DNA from: Actinoalloteichus caeruleus DSM 43889
Lineage (GTDB): Bacteria > Actinomycetota > Actinomycetes > Mycobacteriales > Pseudonocardiaceae
Assembly: GCF_000429185.2 (NCBI RefSeq)
Contig: NZ_AUBJ02000001.1
Location: 3,596,001 to 3,660,000 of the forward strand
Direction of reading: 5' to 3'
Length of the DNA: 64,000 bases
Shown here: positions 18,901-27,705 of the stretch, piece by piece
How positions within the stretch are numbered: the first letter of the stretch is position 1
Layout: the number at the start of each line of letters is the position of its first letter
Notes under the pieces: model-generated
Told to the model about the DNA's origin: nothing
What the model saw: the letters and a program-made list of their open reading frames with translations, nothing else
The model's database searches: none
Position numbers and translations under genes: made by a program

Positions 18901-19497
18901 GTGGGGCGGGTGGAGCTTCGGGCGCAGGGCGGGCGGCCGGTGGTGACGCGGGTCAGTGACGGGACCCTGGTGGAGATCGAGGGGGAGCGGACCCGGCTGC
19001 CCCCCGACCTGGCCGCGTCACTCCGGGAGTGGGCCGAGGTCGTCGAGGCGGTGTGCGCCCACGAGGAGGCCGGGAACCGCGCACTAGTCTCGGAGCGCGG
19101 CCGCAGGCTGGCCCACCGGCTCGCCAGGGCCACCCGGTCGCGGGTGCGGTACGTCGATCCGCTGGTCGACCGCGTCGTCCTGGTCTCGGCGCCACCGGGC
19201 GCCCGCGCCTCCCGCACCTCGACCGCGGCGGAACCCGTCCCCTGGGCGACCGGCCTGACCGCCAGCGCCCTCACCGGGGGGCCGGTCGCGGTCGGCCTGT
19301 CCGCGCTCTTCCTCGACCTGCTCACCGACGGCCCGCTCGCCCTCCTGGTCGCGAACCTCGTCGTGGTGGGCGGGCTCGCCCCGGCCGTCCTGCTGCTCGC
19401 GCGGCGCGCGGTGTGGCGCTGGGTCGCCCACGGCGTGGCCGGCGGCGTGTTGGTCAGCTGGTTCGTCCTGGCGCTCAGCCTGTTGGGACCGCGTTGA
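18901..19497 (+). CDS. DUF2537 family membrane protein
   Basis: A 198-residue protein with a cytoplasmic N-terminal half and three hydrophobic helices at its C-terminus. The segment from PVPWATGLTASALTGG through LLVANLVVVGGLAPAVLLLA and WRWVAHGVAGGVLVSWFVLA matches the DUF2537 pattern as I recall it. The GTG at 18901 is uncertain; a second GTG at 18910 is equally possible and no clear ribosome-binding site is seen. It converges on the SpoU methyltransferase gene, 19 bases away. Function unknown; restricted to actinobacteria to my knowledge. Confidence 0.75.
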   Translation: MGRVELRAQGGRPVVTRVSDGTLVEIEGERTRLPPDLAASLREWAEVVEAVCAHEEAGNRALVSERGRRLAHRLARATRSRVRYVDPLVDRVVLVSAPPGARASRTSTAAEPVPWATGLTASALTGGPVAVGLSALFLDLLTDGPLALLVANLVVVGGLAPAVLLLARRAVWRWVAHGVAGGVLVSWFVLALSLLGPR

Positions 19498-19516
19498 CCC
19501 GTTGGCGTCGCCCGCG

Positions 19517-20323
19517 TCAGCTGGCCGGGGCGAGGGCGTGGAAGGCGATGGCGGCCGCCGTCGCCACGTTCAGCGAGTCCACGTCACCGGCCATCGGGAT
19601 GCGCGCCCTCAGGTCGGCCGCGCTCATCGCCTCCTCGGTCAGCCCGGGCCCCTCGGAACCGAGCAGCACGGCGACGCGACGACCAGCCAGACCGGCTCCG
19701 GCCAGGGGTGCGGCCCTCGCGTCGGGCGTCAACGCCACGACCTGGTAACCGGCCCGCCGAAGCGCGTCGAGGCCGTCGGGCCAGGGGCGCAGGGTCGCGA
19801 AGGGCACCCGGAGCACATGTCCCATCGAGACGCGGACGCCGCGGCGGTACAGCGGGTCGGAGCAGCCGGCCCCCAGCAGCACCCCGTCGACCCCGAGCGC
19901 GGCCGCGTTGCGGAAGATCGCGCCGAGGTTCTCGTGGTCGCCGACGCCTTCGAGGACGGCGAGGGTGCGCGCCCGGGATGCCAGCTCCACGGCGTCCGGC
20001 ATGGGTGCCCGGTCCGCGACGGCCAACACCCCCCGGTTGAGGTGGAACCCGACGACCTCCGCCATCACCTCGGCCGGGGCGACGTACGCGGGCACGTCGA
20101 CCCCGGCGAGTTCCGGGCCGAGCTCCTCCACCCGGCGGGCCACTCCGAGCAGCGCGCGGGGCGGGTAGGCGGAGGCCAGGAGCCTGCGCACCACCACCAC
20201 GCCCTCGGCGATCACCAGGCCGCGTCCCCCCGGCCGGTCGGGCCGCCGGTCCGCGGTCGTGAGATCGCGGAAGTCGTCCAGCAGGGGGCTGCCCGGGTCG
20301 GTCACCTCAGTCACTCGTGCCAC
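19517..20323 (-). CDS. TrmH/SpoU-family RNA 2'-O-methyltransferase
   Basis: A 268-residue knotted (SPOUT) methyltransferase that transfers a methyl group from SAM to a ribose in rRNA or tRNA. The N-terminal substrate-binding domain precedes the three knot motifs: NLGAIFRNAAALGVDGVLL (motif 1, Asn and Arg), RVAVLLGSEGPGLTEEAM (motif 2), and DSLNVATAAAIAFHAL (motif 3). It is divergent from the glutamate-cysteine ligase gene. From memory, a homologous rRNA methyltransferase gene lies next to SepH in mycobacteria (Rv0881). Confidence 0.9.
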   Translation of the reverse strand: MARVTEVTDPGSPLLDDFRDLTTADRRPDRPGGRGLVIAEGVVVVRRLLASAYPPRALLGVARRVEELGPELAGVDVPAYVAPAEVMAEVVGFHLNRGVLAVADRAPMPDAVELASRARTLAVLEGVGDHENLGAIFRNAAALGVDGVLLGAGCSDPLYRRGVRVSMGHVLRVPFATLRPWPDGLDALRRAGYQVVALTPDARAAPLAGAGLAGRRVAVLLGSEGPGLTEEAMSAADLRARIPMAGDVDSLNVATAAAIAFHALAPAS

Positions 20324-20510
20324 GGCCCGAGTTTCGCACCACGGGGATTCCGGACCGGCCGGGCGGGTAACCCCCCTGTCGCGTGGTCCCCGCCCCGGCG
20401 TGCGCGCTGAGTGATCGTGTCGTGACGGGGAGCACCGTTTTGGCCGCTAGCGAGCGGGTTACGGCTGTGTCACGGTGAGCGTCCGCTCGAGAGCCACCAT
20501 GGGAGGCGAC

Positions 20511-22013
20511 ATGGGACAGGACTTGGGGGCGCGGTCGTTCAGCCGGGAGGACCGGCAGCGCTTTCGCGACAAGGTGCAACGGTGCCTGGAAGCGCTTGCC
20601 AGGATGCTCGCACAGGACAGGTTCGCGCAGGACAGGCAGCGCATGGGCCTGGAGATCGAGTTAAACCTGGTCGACCAGGAGTTCCGACCGGCGATGGCGA
20701 ACGCGCAGGTGTTGGAGAAGATCGCCGACCCGGCCTTCCAGACCGAACTGGGGCAGTACAACATCGAGATCAACGTGCGCCCGCGCCCACTCGCCGGCGA
20801 CGAGGCGGTGGAGCTGGAGGAGGAGCTCCGGCAGGCGCTGAGCAACGCCGAGGCCAAGGCGGTGGACACCGGGGCGAGGCTCGCCGCGATCGGCATCCTC
20901 CCGACGCTGCGCACCGAGCACTTCGACCCGCACTGGCTGTCCGTGGGCTCGCGGTTCGACCTGTTGAACAAGGAGATCTTCTCGTCACGCGGCGAGGAGA
21001 TCCTGTTGAACCTCAAGGGGTCTCCGCTGCCGGGGCGGGACTCCGAGACGCTGCGGAGCTACGCGGACTCGATCCTGCCCGAGTCGGCCTGCACCTCCGT
21101 CCAACTGCACCTCCAGGTCCGGCCGGAGGACTTCGCCGACCACTGGAACGCCGCCCAGTGCCTGTCGGGCGTGCAGGTCGCGATCGCGGCGAACTCCCCG
21201 TTCCTCCTGGGCAAGGCCCTCTGGCACGAGACGAGGATCCCGCTGTTCCAACAGGCGACCGACACCCGCCCCGACGAGCTCAAGAACCAGGGGGTCCGCC
21301 CACGGGTGTGGTTCGGCGAGCGGTGGATCAACTCGATCTTCGACCTGTTCGAGGAGAACGCCCGCTACTTCCCTGGTCTGCTGCCCGAGACCGACGAGGA
21401 GGACCCGCTGGAGGCACTGAACATCGGCAGGACGCCCAAGCTCGCGGAACTCAGGTTGCACAACGGCACGGTGTGGCGGTGGAACCGCCCGGTCTACGAC
21501 GTCGTCGAGGGGCGACCACACCTGCGGGTGGAGAACCGGGTGCTGCCGGCCGGGCCGACCGTGGCGGACATCATGGCCAACGCGGCGTTCTTCTACGGGG
21601 CGCAGCGGGCGCTGGTCGACCAGGAGCGTCCGCTGTGGAGCCAGATGTCGTTCCACGCGGCGGAGGAGAACCTGTACGCGGGCGCGAGGAACGGCATGGA
21701 CGCCCAGTTGTACTGGCCCGGCGTGGGCTGGACCCCGCCGCACGAACTCGTGCTGCGCAGGCTGTTGCCGATGGCCCACGAGGGCCTGTCGCGGCTGGGG
21801 GTGTCGGCGGCGGTCAGCGACCGGTACCTGGGGATCATCGAGCAGCGCTGCCTCACCCGGCAGACGGGCGCGAACTGGCAGCGGCAGACCGTCGCGGCCT
21901 GGGAGGACGCCGGTCACGGACGCCAGGAGGCGCTGTCGCGGATGCTGGAGGAGTACCTGGAGCACATGCGGGAGGGCAAGCCGGTCCACGCCTGGCCGGT
22001 GCGGAACCACTGA
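20511..22013 (+). CDS. Glutamate-cysteine ligase family protein (GCS2-like)
   Basis: A 500-residue predicted carboxylate-amine ligase. MGLEIELNLVDQEF near the N-terminus and YNIEINVRPRPL hold the conserved Glu residues that bind metal-ATP in gamma-glutamylcysteine synthetases, and ACTSVQLHLQV is the next substrate-site strand. ATG at 20511 follows GGGAGG; an earlier in-frame start at 20475 lacks one. Actinobacteria use mycothiol rather than glutathione, so the true product may be a gamma-glutamyl compound other than glutathione precursor. It stands alone, with a strong terminator downstream. Confidence 0.8.
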   Translation: MGQDLGARSFSREDRQRFRDKVQRCLEALARMLAQDRFAQDRQRMGLEIELNLVDQEFRPAMANAQVLEKIADPAFQTELGQYNIEINVRPRPLAGDEAVELEEELRQALSNAEAKAVDTGARLAAIGILPTLRTEHFDPHWLSVGSRFDLLNKEIFSSRGEEILLNLKGSPLPGRDSETLRSYADSILPESACTSVQLHLQVRPEDFADHWNAAQCLSGVQVAIAANSPFLLGKALWHETRIPLFQQATDTRPDELKNQGVRPRVWFGERWINSIFDLFEENARYFPGLLPETDEEDPLEALNIGRTPKLAELRLHNGTVWRWNRPVYDVVEGRPHLRVENRVLPAGPTVADIMANAAFFYGAQRALVDQERPLWSQMSFHAAEENLYAGARNGMDAQLYWPGVGWTPPHELVLRRLLPMAHEGLSRLGVSAAVSDRYLGIIEQRCLTRQTGANWQRQTVAAWEDAGHGRQEALSRMLEEYLEHMREGKPVHAWPVRNH

Positions 22014-22066
22014 CGGGAGGGGCGGGGACGCCGGCGCACCCGGTGCCGTCGCCGCCACCAGCGGGC

Positions 22067-22101
22067 GTCGGCCCCGCTCACCGATGGCGAGCGGGGCCGA
22101 C
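22067..22101 (+). terminator. Strong hairpin after glutamate-cysteine ligase gene
   Basis: GTCGGCCCCGCTC and GAGCGGGGCCGAC form a perfect 13-bp stem with a 9-base loop, about 54 bases after the stop codon and between converging genes. It is an intrinsic-type terminator without a clear T-run. Confidence 0.85.
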
Positions 22102-22141
22102 CCGTTCCCGAACTGACTACCGCTCCCACCACGAAGCGGAT

Positions 22142-22160
22142 GTTGGTTAGGCTAACCTAT
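22142..22160. promoter_or_regulatory. IdeR/DtxR-like iron box in a convergent gap
   Basis: GTTGGTTAGGCTAACCTAT matches 16 of 19 positions of the IdeR/DtxR consensus TTAGGTTAGGCTAACCTAA, including the whole core GGTTAGGCTAACCTA. Neither neighbour starts here: the ligase gene ends at 22013 and the MFS gene ends at 22201. The same bases sit inside a wider hairpin (22132-22166), so it might alternatively be an MFS terminator. Confidence 0.55.
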
Positions 22161-22200
22161 CCTTCGCTGGTTGCCAAGCCCGCGCGCGTCACGGGAATCC

Positions 22201-23631
22201 TCAGCTCCCGGGCCGCCCGCTGGCGGTCGCGGCCGCCAGCGCCCCCGCCGCCTCACGCCTGCGCACCCGCGCCATCAGACCGGCGGCGGTGAGCGAGGCC
22301 AGGAACGCGATCGCCCCGCCGGCGATCAGCGGGGAGGGCACGCTGATGTGTTCGGCCATCCAGCCGGAGAGGCTGCTCCCCAGGGGCATTCCCCCCAGCA
22401 GCACCAGCATGTAGAGGCCCATCACGCGCCCCCGCATGTGCGGTTCCACCGTGAGCTGCACCGTCGCGTTGGCGGTCAGGCTGAACGTCATGAAGGCGAT
22501 GCCCGTGGGCACCAGCACGGCTCCGAAAAGCCCCATCGTGGGCATGAGGCCGAGCATCACGACCAGGCAGCCGAACACCATGCCCGCGACGAGCAGCAGG
22601 CGGAGGCTGGGGGTGCCGTCCCTGCTCCGGCGGGCCGCCATCGCCGCCCCGGTCAGGGTCCCGACGGCGAGCACCGTGGAGAGCAGGCCCAGCCCCTGAG
22701 GGCCGGCCTCGAAGAAGTTGTTGGCCATCACCGGCAGGGTGGTGTTGATGTTCATGCCGAACGTGCTGACCAGGAAGACGAGCCCCATCAGGACGGTGAG
22801 GTCGGGTCGTCCCCGCACGTAACGCAGGCCTTCGCGCAGTTGCCCCCGCGCGCGCGGCACCGGGTCGGAGCGGAACAGCTTGTCCGGGTCCATCAGGACG
22901 AGCCCGAGGACCACCGCCACGACGCTCACGGAGTTGACGACGAACAACCACCCGGTGCCGATCCAGGCGATGGCGTACCCGGCGATGCCCGGGCCGACGA
23001 TGCGGGCCGTGTTGAAGGTCATCGAGTTCAGCGCCACCGCGTTGGCGACCTGGTCACGGCCGACCATCTCCATCACGAAGGACTGGCGGGCTGGCGTCTC
23101 GAACGCGGTGAAGCAGCCCAGGACCAGGCAGAGCACGTAGACGTGCCAGAGTTCGACCACCCCGCCCAGCACCAACAGCCCGAGCACCAGCGCGCAGGCG
23201 CCGATCCCGCTCTGGAGGACGATCAGCATCTTCCGCTTGTCGAGCCGGTCCGCGAGGACACCGGCCCACAGGGTGAGGCCGAGCGTGGGGATGAACTGCA
23301 GTGCGATGGCGATGCCGAGCGCGACGGGGCTGTCCCCGGAGAGCTTGAGCACCAGCCAGTCCTGGGCGATCCGCTGCATCCAGGTACCGACCAGCGAGAT
23401 GATCTGCCCGGAGGCGTACAGCCGGTAGTTCCGCACCCGCAACGAGGCGAACATCCCCCCGCGCGCGGGCGCGTGGTCGCGTGGCTCCTGGAACTCCTGG
23501 GTCGCGGCGAAGTCCGGCACGGGACCAGCCTCGTCCGAGCCACTCGGTTCCCGCTGGGGCGAGTCTCGGGTGGGCTGCTCGTCACCCGTGTTCCGGCCAC
23601 CGCCTCCTCCGCCCGACGCGTACCCCGGCAT
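22201..23631 (-). CDS. MFS transporter, MFS_3 type
   Basis: A 476-residue permease with a hydrophilic, Gly- and Pro-rich N-terminus of about 55 residues, then about twelve helices starting at LRVRNYRLYASGQIISLVGT. The loop GVLADRLDKRKMLI is the motif-A region of MFS exporters. It lies 53 bases downstream of a marR-family gene on the same strand, so the two likely form a regulated efflux unit. ATG at 23631. An iron box-like site lies just past its 3' end. Substrate unknown; siderophores and drugs are both known for this subfamily. Confidence 0.9.
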   Translation of the reverse strand: MPGYASGGGGGGRNTGDEQPTRDSPQREPSGSDEAGPVPDFAATQEFQEPRDHAPARGGMFASLRVRNYRLYASGQIISLVGTWMQRIAQDWLVLKLSGDSPVALGIAIALQFIPTLGLTLWAGVLADRLDKRKMLIVLQSGIGACALVLGLLVLGGVVELWHVYVLCLVLGCFTAFETPARQSFVMEMVGRDQVANAVALNSMTFNTARIVGPGIAGYAIAWIGTGWLFVVNSVSVVAVVLGLVLMDPDKLFRSDPVPRARGQLREGLRYVRGRPDLTVLMGLVFLVSTFGMNINTTLPVMANNFFEAGPQGLGLLSTVLAVGTLTGAAMAARRSRDGTPSLRLLLVAGMVFGCLVVMLGLMPTMGLFGAVLVPTGIAFMTFSLTANATVQLTVEPHMRGRVMGLYMLVLLGGMPLGSSLSGWMAEHISVPSPLIAGGAIAFLASLTAAGLMARVRRREAAGALAAATASGRPGS

Positions 23632-23684
23632 CGGTTACGCCACGTCCCCTCTCCACGACCCGCTGGTCACCAACCCGCCTCGTC

Positions 23685-24113
23685 TCACGAACCGGCGACC
23701 CGGTCGATGATCTCGGCGGCCCGGCGGAGCACGTCCCGCTCCGAGTCGTCGAGTTCGGCGAGCCGGCGCTCCAGCCAGCGCTCACGCGCGGTGACCTCGG
23801 CGACGATGTAGGCCCGCCCGGTCTCGGACAGTTCGACGATGGCCTGCCGCCCGTCGGTCGGGTGGGGCCGCCTCGTCGCGTAGCCGGCGTCCTCCAGGGC
23901 GGCGATCACCCGCGTCATGGACGGCGGCTGCACCCCCTCCTTCGCCGCCAGCTCACCAGGCGTGAGCGGACCGCACTTGTAGAGGCAGGACAGCGCGGAC
24001 AGCTGGGTCAACGTCGCCGACGCGTCGGCACGCTGGGCGCGCAGCCGTCGGTTGAGGCGCACCACCGCGACGCGAAGCCTGCTCGCCAACCCGGGGTCCA
24101 GGTAATCGGACAC
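23685..24113 (-). CDS. MarR-family transcriptional regulator
   Basis: A 142-residue winged-helix dimeric regulator. ATLTQLSALSCLYKCGPLTPGELA leads into the recognition helix PPSMTRVIAALEDAGY, and the wing carries the typical DGRQA. The GTG start at 24113 is preceded by a GAGGTAG ribosome-binding site that overlaps a GTTAG/CTAAC palindrome, suggesting autoregulation. It lies immediately upstream of an MFS exporter and probably controls it in response to an aromatic or drug-like ligand. Confidence 0.9.
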   Translation of the reverse strand: MSDYLDPGLASRLRVAVVRLNRRLRAQRADASATLTQLSALSCLYKCGPLTPGELAAKEGVQPPSMTRVIAALEDAGYATRRPHPTDGRQAIVELSETGRAYIVAEVTARERWLERRLAELDDSERDVLRRAAEIIDRVAGS

Positions 24114-24116
24114 GTC

Positions 24117-24135
24117 GTTAGCCTACCTCACTAAC
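24117..24135. promoter_or_regulatory. Inverted repeat at marR start, possible operator
   Basis: GTTAG-N9-CTAAC lies 4 bases upstream of the MarR start codon and covers its ribosome-binding site. The 19-bp span suits a MarR dimer. It has a partial core match to an iron box (TAGGCTAAC on the minus strand) but only about 10 of 19 positions agree. Confidence 0.35.
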
Positions 24136-24177
24136 TCTGCGTGCCCTCGTGTTCCGAGGGGGACGGCCGTGCGCCGG

Positions 24178-24666
24178 TCAGGCCTGCCCCACCGCCCGGC
24201 TCGCCGGCGAGCTGCCGCTCCCGGGCCCACCAACTTCGGGATCTCCGCCCAACGCGGCCGCCGCCCCTCGCCTGAGCAGGGAGGCCAGCAGCTCCACCCG
24301 TTCCGTCGGCATTCGGGCGCTCCACAGCACGCGACCGTCACCGGTCAGCGTGGCGACCGCACCGGTCGAGGCCGGTTCGATCAGGAGGGAGGCGACCACC
24401 ACCTCGGGGTGCAACGCGGTGAAGACCGATCCGGCCGGCCGGCGCAGCGCGTCGGCGACCCGCGTCGCCGTTCCGGGGTCCAGACCGAAGGCGACGCTCT
24501 CCTGGGCTCCCGACCGCACCACGACGAGCCGACCGCCCGGCCCCACCTCGACAAGGACCGGGGCCTGGGCACCGTCGCGCGTCGGACACGGTTCGGGCGG
24601 CACCGCGAATCCCCCGGTCACGGCCCGAGGAACCGGGGAAGCGCCGGTGTGCCGAGTGGGGCGCAT
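24178..24666 (-). CDS. Hypothetical protein, unknown function
   Basis: A 162-residue protein with strong third-position G/C bias. The ATG at 24666 is preceded by AGGAGG five bases away, which decides it over an earlier in-frame start. The middle reads as beta strands (APVLVEVGPGGRLVVVRSG) followed by a helix (TATRVADALRRPAG), then another strand pair (GAVATLTGDGRVLWSARMP) and helix; the tail is Gly/Pro/Ser-rich. No transmembrane segment or known motif. It lies 202 bases downstream of the orphan cas8e on the same strand, but does not look like Cse2, which is all-helical. Confidence 0.7.
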   Translation of the reverse strand: MRPTRHTGASPVPRAVTGGFAVPPEPCPTRDGAQAPVLVEVGPGGRLVVVRSGAQESVAFGLDPGTATRVADALRRPAGSVFTALHPEVVVASLLIEPASTGAVATLTGDGRVLWSARMPTERVELLASLLRRGAAAALGGDPEVGGPGSGSSPASRAVGQA

Positions 24667-24868
24667 GGGAGCCTCCTGGCCAGGGAACGGGCACGGCAGC
24701 GAGGCCGTCCACACCGAACCGGTCGACACCGCTCACCCGTCAGGACGAGCGGCTCCCGCTCGACGAACCCCTCCTGGCCGATTCGGGCCAGTCGGCCGGT
24801 CCGGGTTCGGGCGATGTGGTGAGCACCGGCACGGGTGGCGCGGCTCCCCACCCCGGCCCGGCACGTCC

Positions 24869-26484
24869 TCAACCCTCGGCCTGACCGGACGCGAGGCCCT
24901 CCGGTGACCACCGCGCCCTCGGCAGGATCTCCCGCACTCGCCGCCGGAAGGTGCCCAACGCGAGTTGCGCCGACACCCGCTGCCTCCCGGTGGTGCGGGC
25001 GGTCCCGGCCGGCGTGGCGAGCAGCGGCCCGACGACCCTCGTCAAGGCCCCCACCGCCGCCGCCTCCCACGCGGTCCGCAACCGCTCGACGTCCCCCTGC
25101 CCCGCCACGGCGGCGTCCGCGCTCAACTTCACCAGGAACCGGCGGACCTGGGTGTCCAGGGCCGCCAACACGCTGTCCCCGACCGCCTCACCACCGTTCC
25201 AGGTCGGGGAGTCCGTCCCGGTACCGGACAGCAGGCGCTCGGAAAGCCTGTTGGCGGCCCTGGCCAGCTCCTCGGCCTGCTGGCACACCTCGGCGACGGC
25301 CGCGCGCAGCCGCGCCTCCTCCGAGCGGAGGACCCGGACCGGCACGGAGACGGTGTCGGCGAGGACGTCGTCCACGGTGCCCGACTTCGAGCCGTAGACG
25401 ACTCCGGAACCAGCGAGCCGGAGCGGGTAGTCGTCGGGCACCCCCTCGTCGCCGACGAGGCCGCCGAGCACGTCGAGCACGCGGGGCGGGCAGGAGGGCT
25501 CCCCGCCCGAGGTGGGGTTGAGCGCCAACATGGAGGACAGACCGCGCCACCCGAGCCGTCCGGGAACGTGCCGGCGGGGTCGCCACGACGGTTCGTCCCC
25601 CTCCGCCACCCGGCCCCCCGTCCACACGCTGTGCGGCTCGAACTCCCCCACACCCCCGCTGAGCCGGTCCCCGGCGGTCACGACGGCGTGCCGCACCCGC
25701 ACCGGCTGCCCCTGACCACCCACCGGGAGCAGGAGCACGCGCCGGGAGAGCCAGGTCAACAGGTCCAGCGGACCGACGGCTGGACGGGACACCCACCTCG
25801 CGCCCGTCGGCGGCCGACGCCACTGGGGGCTGTCGCCGGGGGTGGCCGGCCCGATCGGGAGGTTGAACAGCAGGGTGTCGAACAACGTGGTACCCAGCGG
25901 CAGCACCGGCCCCAGCCCCCCGAGGGACCCGGCCGGGTTGCCCGTGGTCTTCCCCGCGACAAGGTGGGGATCGCCCAGCGCGCCGGTCTTGATGCCGGCC
26001 GAGTCCCAGCAGTGGACGTGCAACAGCCACCAGGCGGCCTCGGCGGGACGCAGCCCGGGGCCGGGCTGGGGGCGGGTGGCCCCGTGCCGTCCCGTCGGCG
26101 GGGCGAGGTGGCGAGCACGTGCCTGGTCCTGCTGCTCGGGGTCCGCAGCCCGGCGGCCTGCGCGAAGGGCGCGGTCGGGTGGAAGAGGTCGAAGCGGTGT
26201 CGCCACTCCGCCAGGTACCCGCCGATCCGGTCGCGCTGACCGGCGTCGAACCGTCGAGCACGGAACGTCCGGAGCCAGACGTCCCTGGTCATCGGGCCGA
26301 GCGCGTCGAGCACGACGGGCAGCAGGACCTGTCGCAGCAGCGTCGGTGCCATCGTGGGCTGACCACCGGCGAGGTCTCCGAACTCGTGGGCGTCCAGCAG
26401 GGCGTCCGCGAGCGACACCTCCCCCACCGCGCTACCGCAGACGAGCGGCAGCCAGGGTTCGTCGATCAGGTCGAAGGTGGTCAT
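24869..26484 (-). pseudogene. cas8e: Orphan type I-E CRISPR protein Cse1/Cas8e (CasA), frameshifted
   Basis: Large subunit of type I-E Cascade, which recognises the PAM and recruits Cas3. The N-terminal part (ATG at 26484) reads TTFDLIDEPWLPLV, then GGQPTMAPTLLRQVLLPVVL and RHRFDLFHPTAPFAQAAGLR, all typical of CasA. The rest is in another frame: WWLLHVHCWDSAGIKTGALG, PLGTTLFDTLLFNLPIG and GVVYGSKSGTVDDVL. One extra C in the run at 26138-26141 would join both halves into about 538 residues, normal for the family. No cas3, cse2, cas7, cas5, cas6, cas1, cas2 or CRISPR array is in the window. Either a base-calling error in an intact orphan gene or a decaying remnant. Confidence 0.82.
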
Positions 26485-27705
26485 GCGTGTCTCCAACGGG
26501 AGTCGAGGCGCGTGGGGACGAGGGCGGCGGGGTCCTCGGGTGCCGTGGCCCCCTCGTCGTGGGCGCCCGGGGCACGGGGCGGGGCGGAACGGGACGCCGA
26601 CGGGGTTCGCCACGGGAACGGTGTCCGGTCGACGCCGGGGAACGCTCCGGTGGGAAGTCATTTCCGAACCGGGCCCCACGCACCGGCCCCGCCGAGGTGA
26701 ACCGCGCCGAGTTCGACGGGTGAACGCGACGAGCGGGCGGCGGATGCGCGAATTCGCGGGCGCCCGACAAAGGCCGATCCTTTCCCCGAACAATTACCCG
26801 GGGCGGCGATCGGGACATCCCCGCGCCCGTTTCTCGGGGAATACGACCGACGCGCCATCCACCTCCAGCCGTCACCGGAAGGGCGCGGAACACCGACCAC
26901 CACCCGTGAACGCGCCGGTCAGGGCTGTCCGACGCGCCCACGGCCCCGACCGGGCCCGCTCGACACGAGCGGTGAGGCACCGGGCCACGAATCCGGACCG
27001 GAGACGAATGCAGGCAGGGGCGAACACGGGAGCACCGTAGCGCGACGCACCCCACGCCCAGGATGAATGCGCGGATATCATCCGTTCGGAGCAATAAGGG
27101 CCAAACCCGCGCCTCGATATGGCCAACAACCGTTCAGTTCTTTCACTCGACGGTGTGAGAAGGACGAGCGCTGGCGGGGTTCACGGGAAGGGCGACCGGG
27201 CGACGACGACTCCTCCGACCGCCCGGGCGGAGCACCGACGGGGAAGCGGTCCCCGGCGTCGACCGCGGGCGCGCGCCACCTCCCCGAGCCCAACCCCGTC
27301 CCCGTGGCCGGGAGGACCCGAAGCCGGTTCGACCGCTCGACGACCCCGGCACGAGGGGCCGTGGCGGGGGCTCACCCCGCCACCGAGCCGTCTGGGAAGC
27401 GGCACATCGGACACGTGGTCGCCGACGGCGCGTCGGTCCCACCCCGTGCCGCTCCCCCGTCCGACCGAGCAGGACGCCCCGTGGGGGCCGAGGGGGCGGA
27501 GCGTGGCGGTGGCCTGCCTCGACGAGGGGTATGGTCCCGCACGCGGGCGACGCGGGGTGGTCGCTGCGGGGAGGTCGACGGAGCCGGGCGCCCGGGTGGG
27601 CGAGGCCACGTCCCGACCCGCCACCCCCGCGTCCCCGACGAGGCGCCCGACGACGCGGTCGCGCGCGCCGTCGCGCCTACCGATCCAGTCCAGTACGGGA
27701 GCACC
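26485..27705. other. 1.2-kb region without a supported gene
   Basis: Open frames here are Arg/Pro/Gly-rich shadows without family resemblance. There is a small inverted repeat CGGAT-ATC-ATCCG at 27072-27084 in a slightly more A/T-rich patch. No cas3 remnant, CRISPR repeat or spacer array was found. The promoter of the downstream purine permease should lie near its right end, where GGGAG precedes the start codon. Confidence 0.55.

Noticed and set aside
24178-24666. 162-residue gene as Cse2
   Set aside because: Cse2 is all-helical; this protein shows beta-strand patterns and Gly/Pro-rich ends.
24113-27705. CRISPR array or further cas genes near cas8e
   Set aside because: No regularly spaced repeats of about 28-29 bases and no Cas3, Cse2, Cas7, Cas5, Cas6, Cas1 or Cas2 motifs were seen in any frame.
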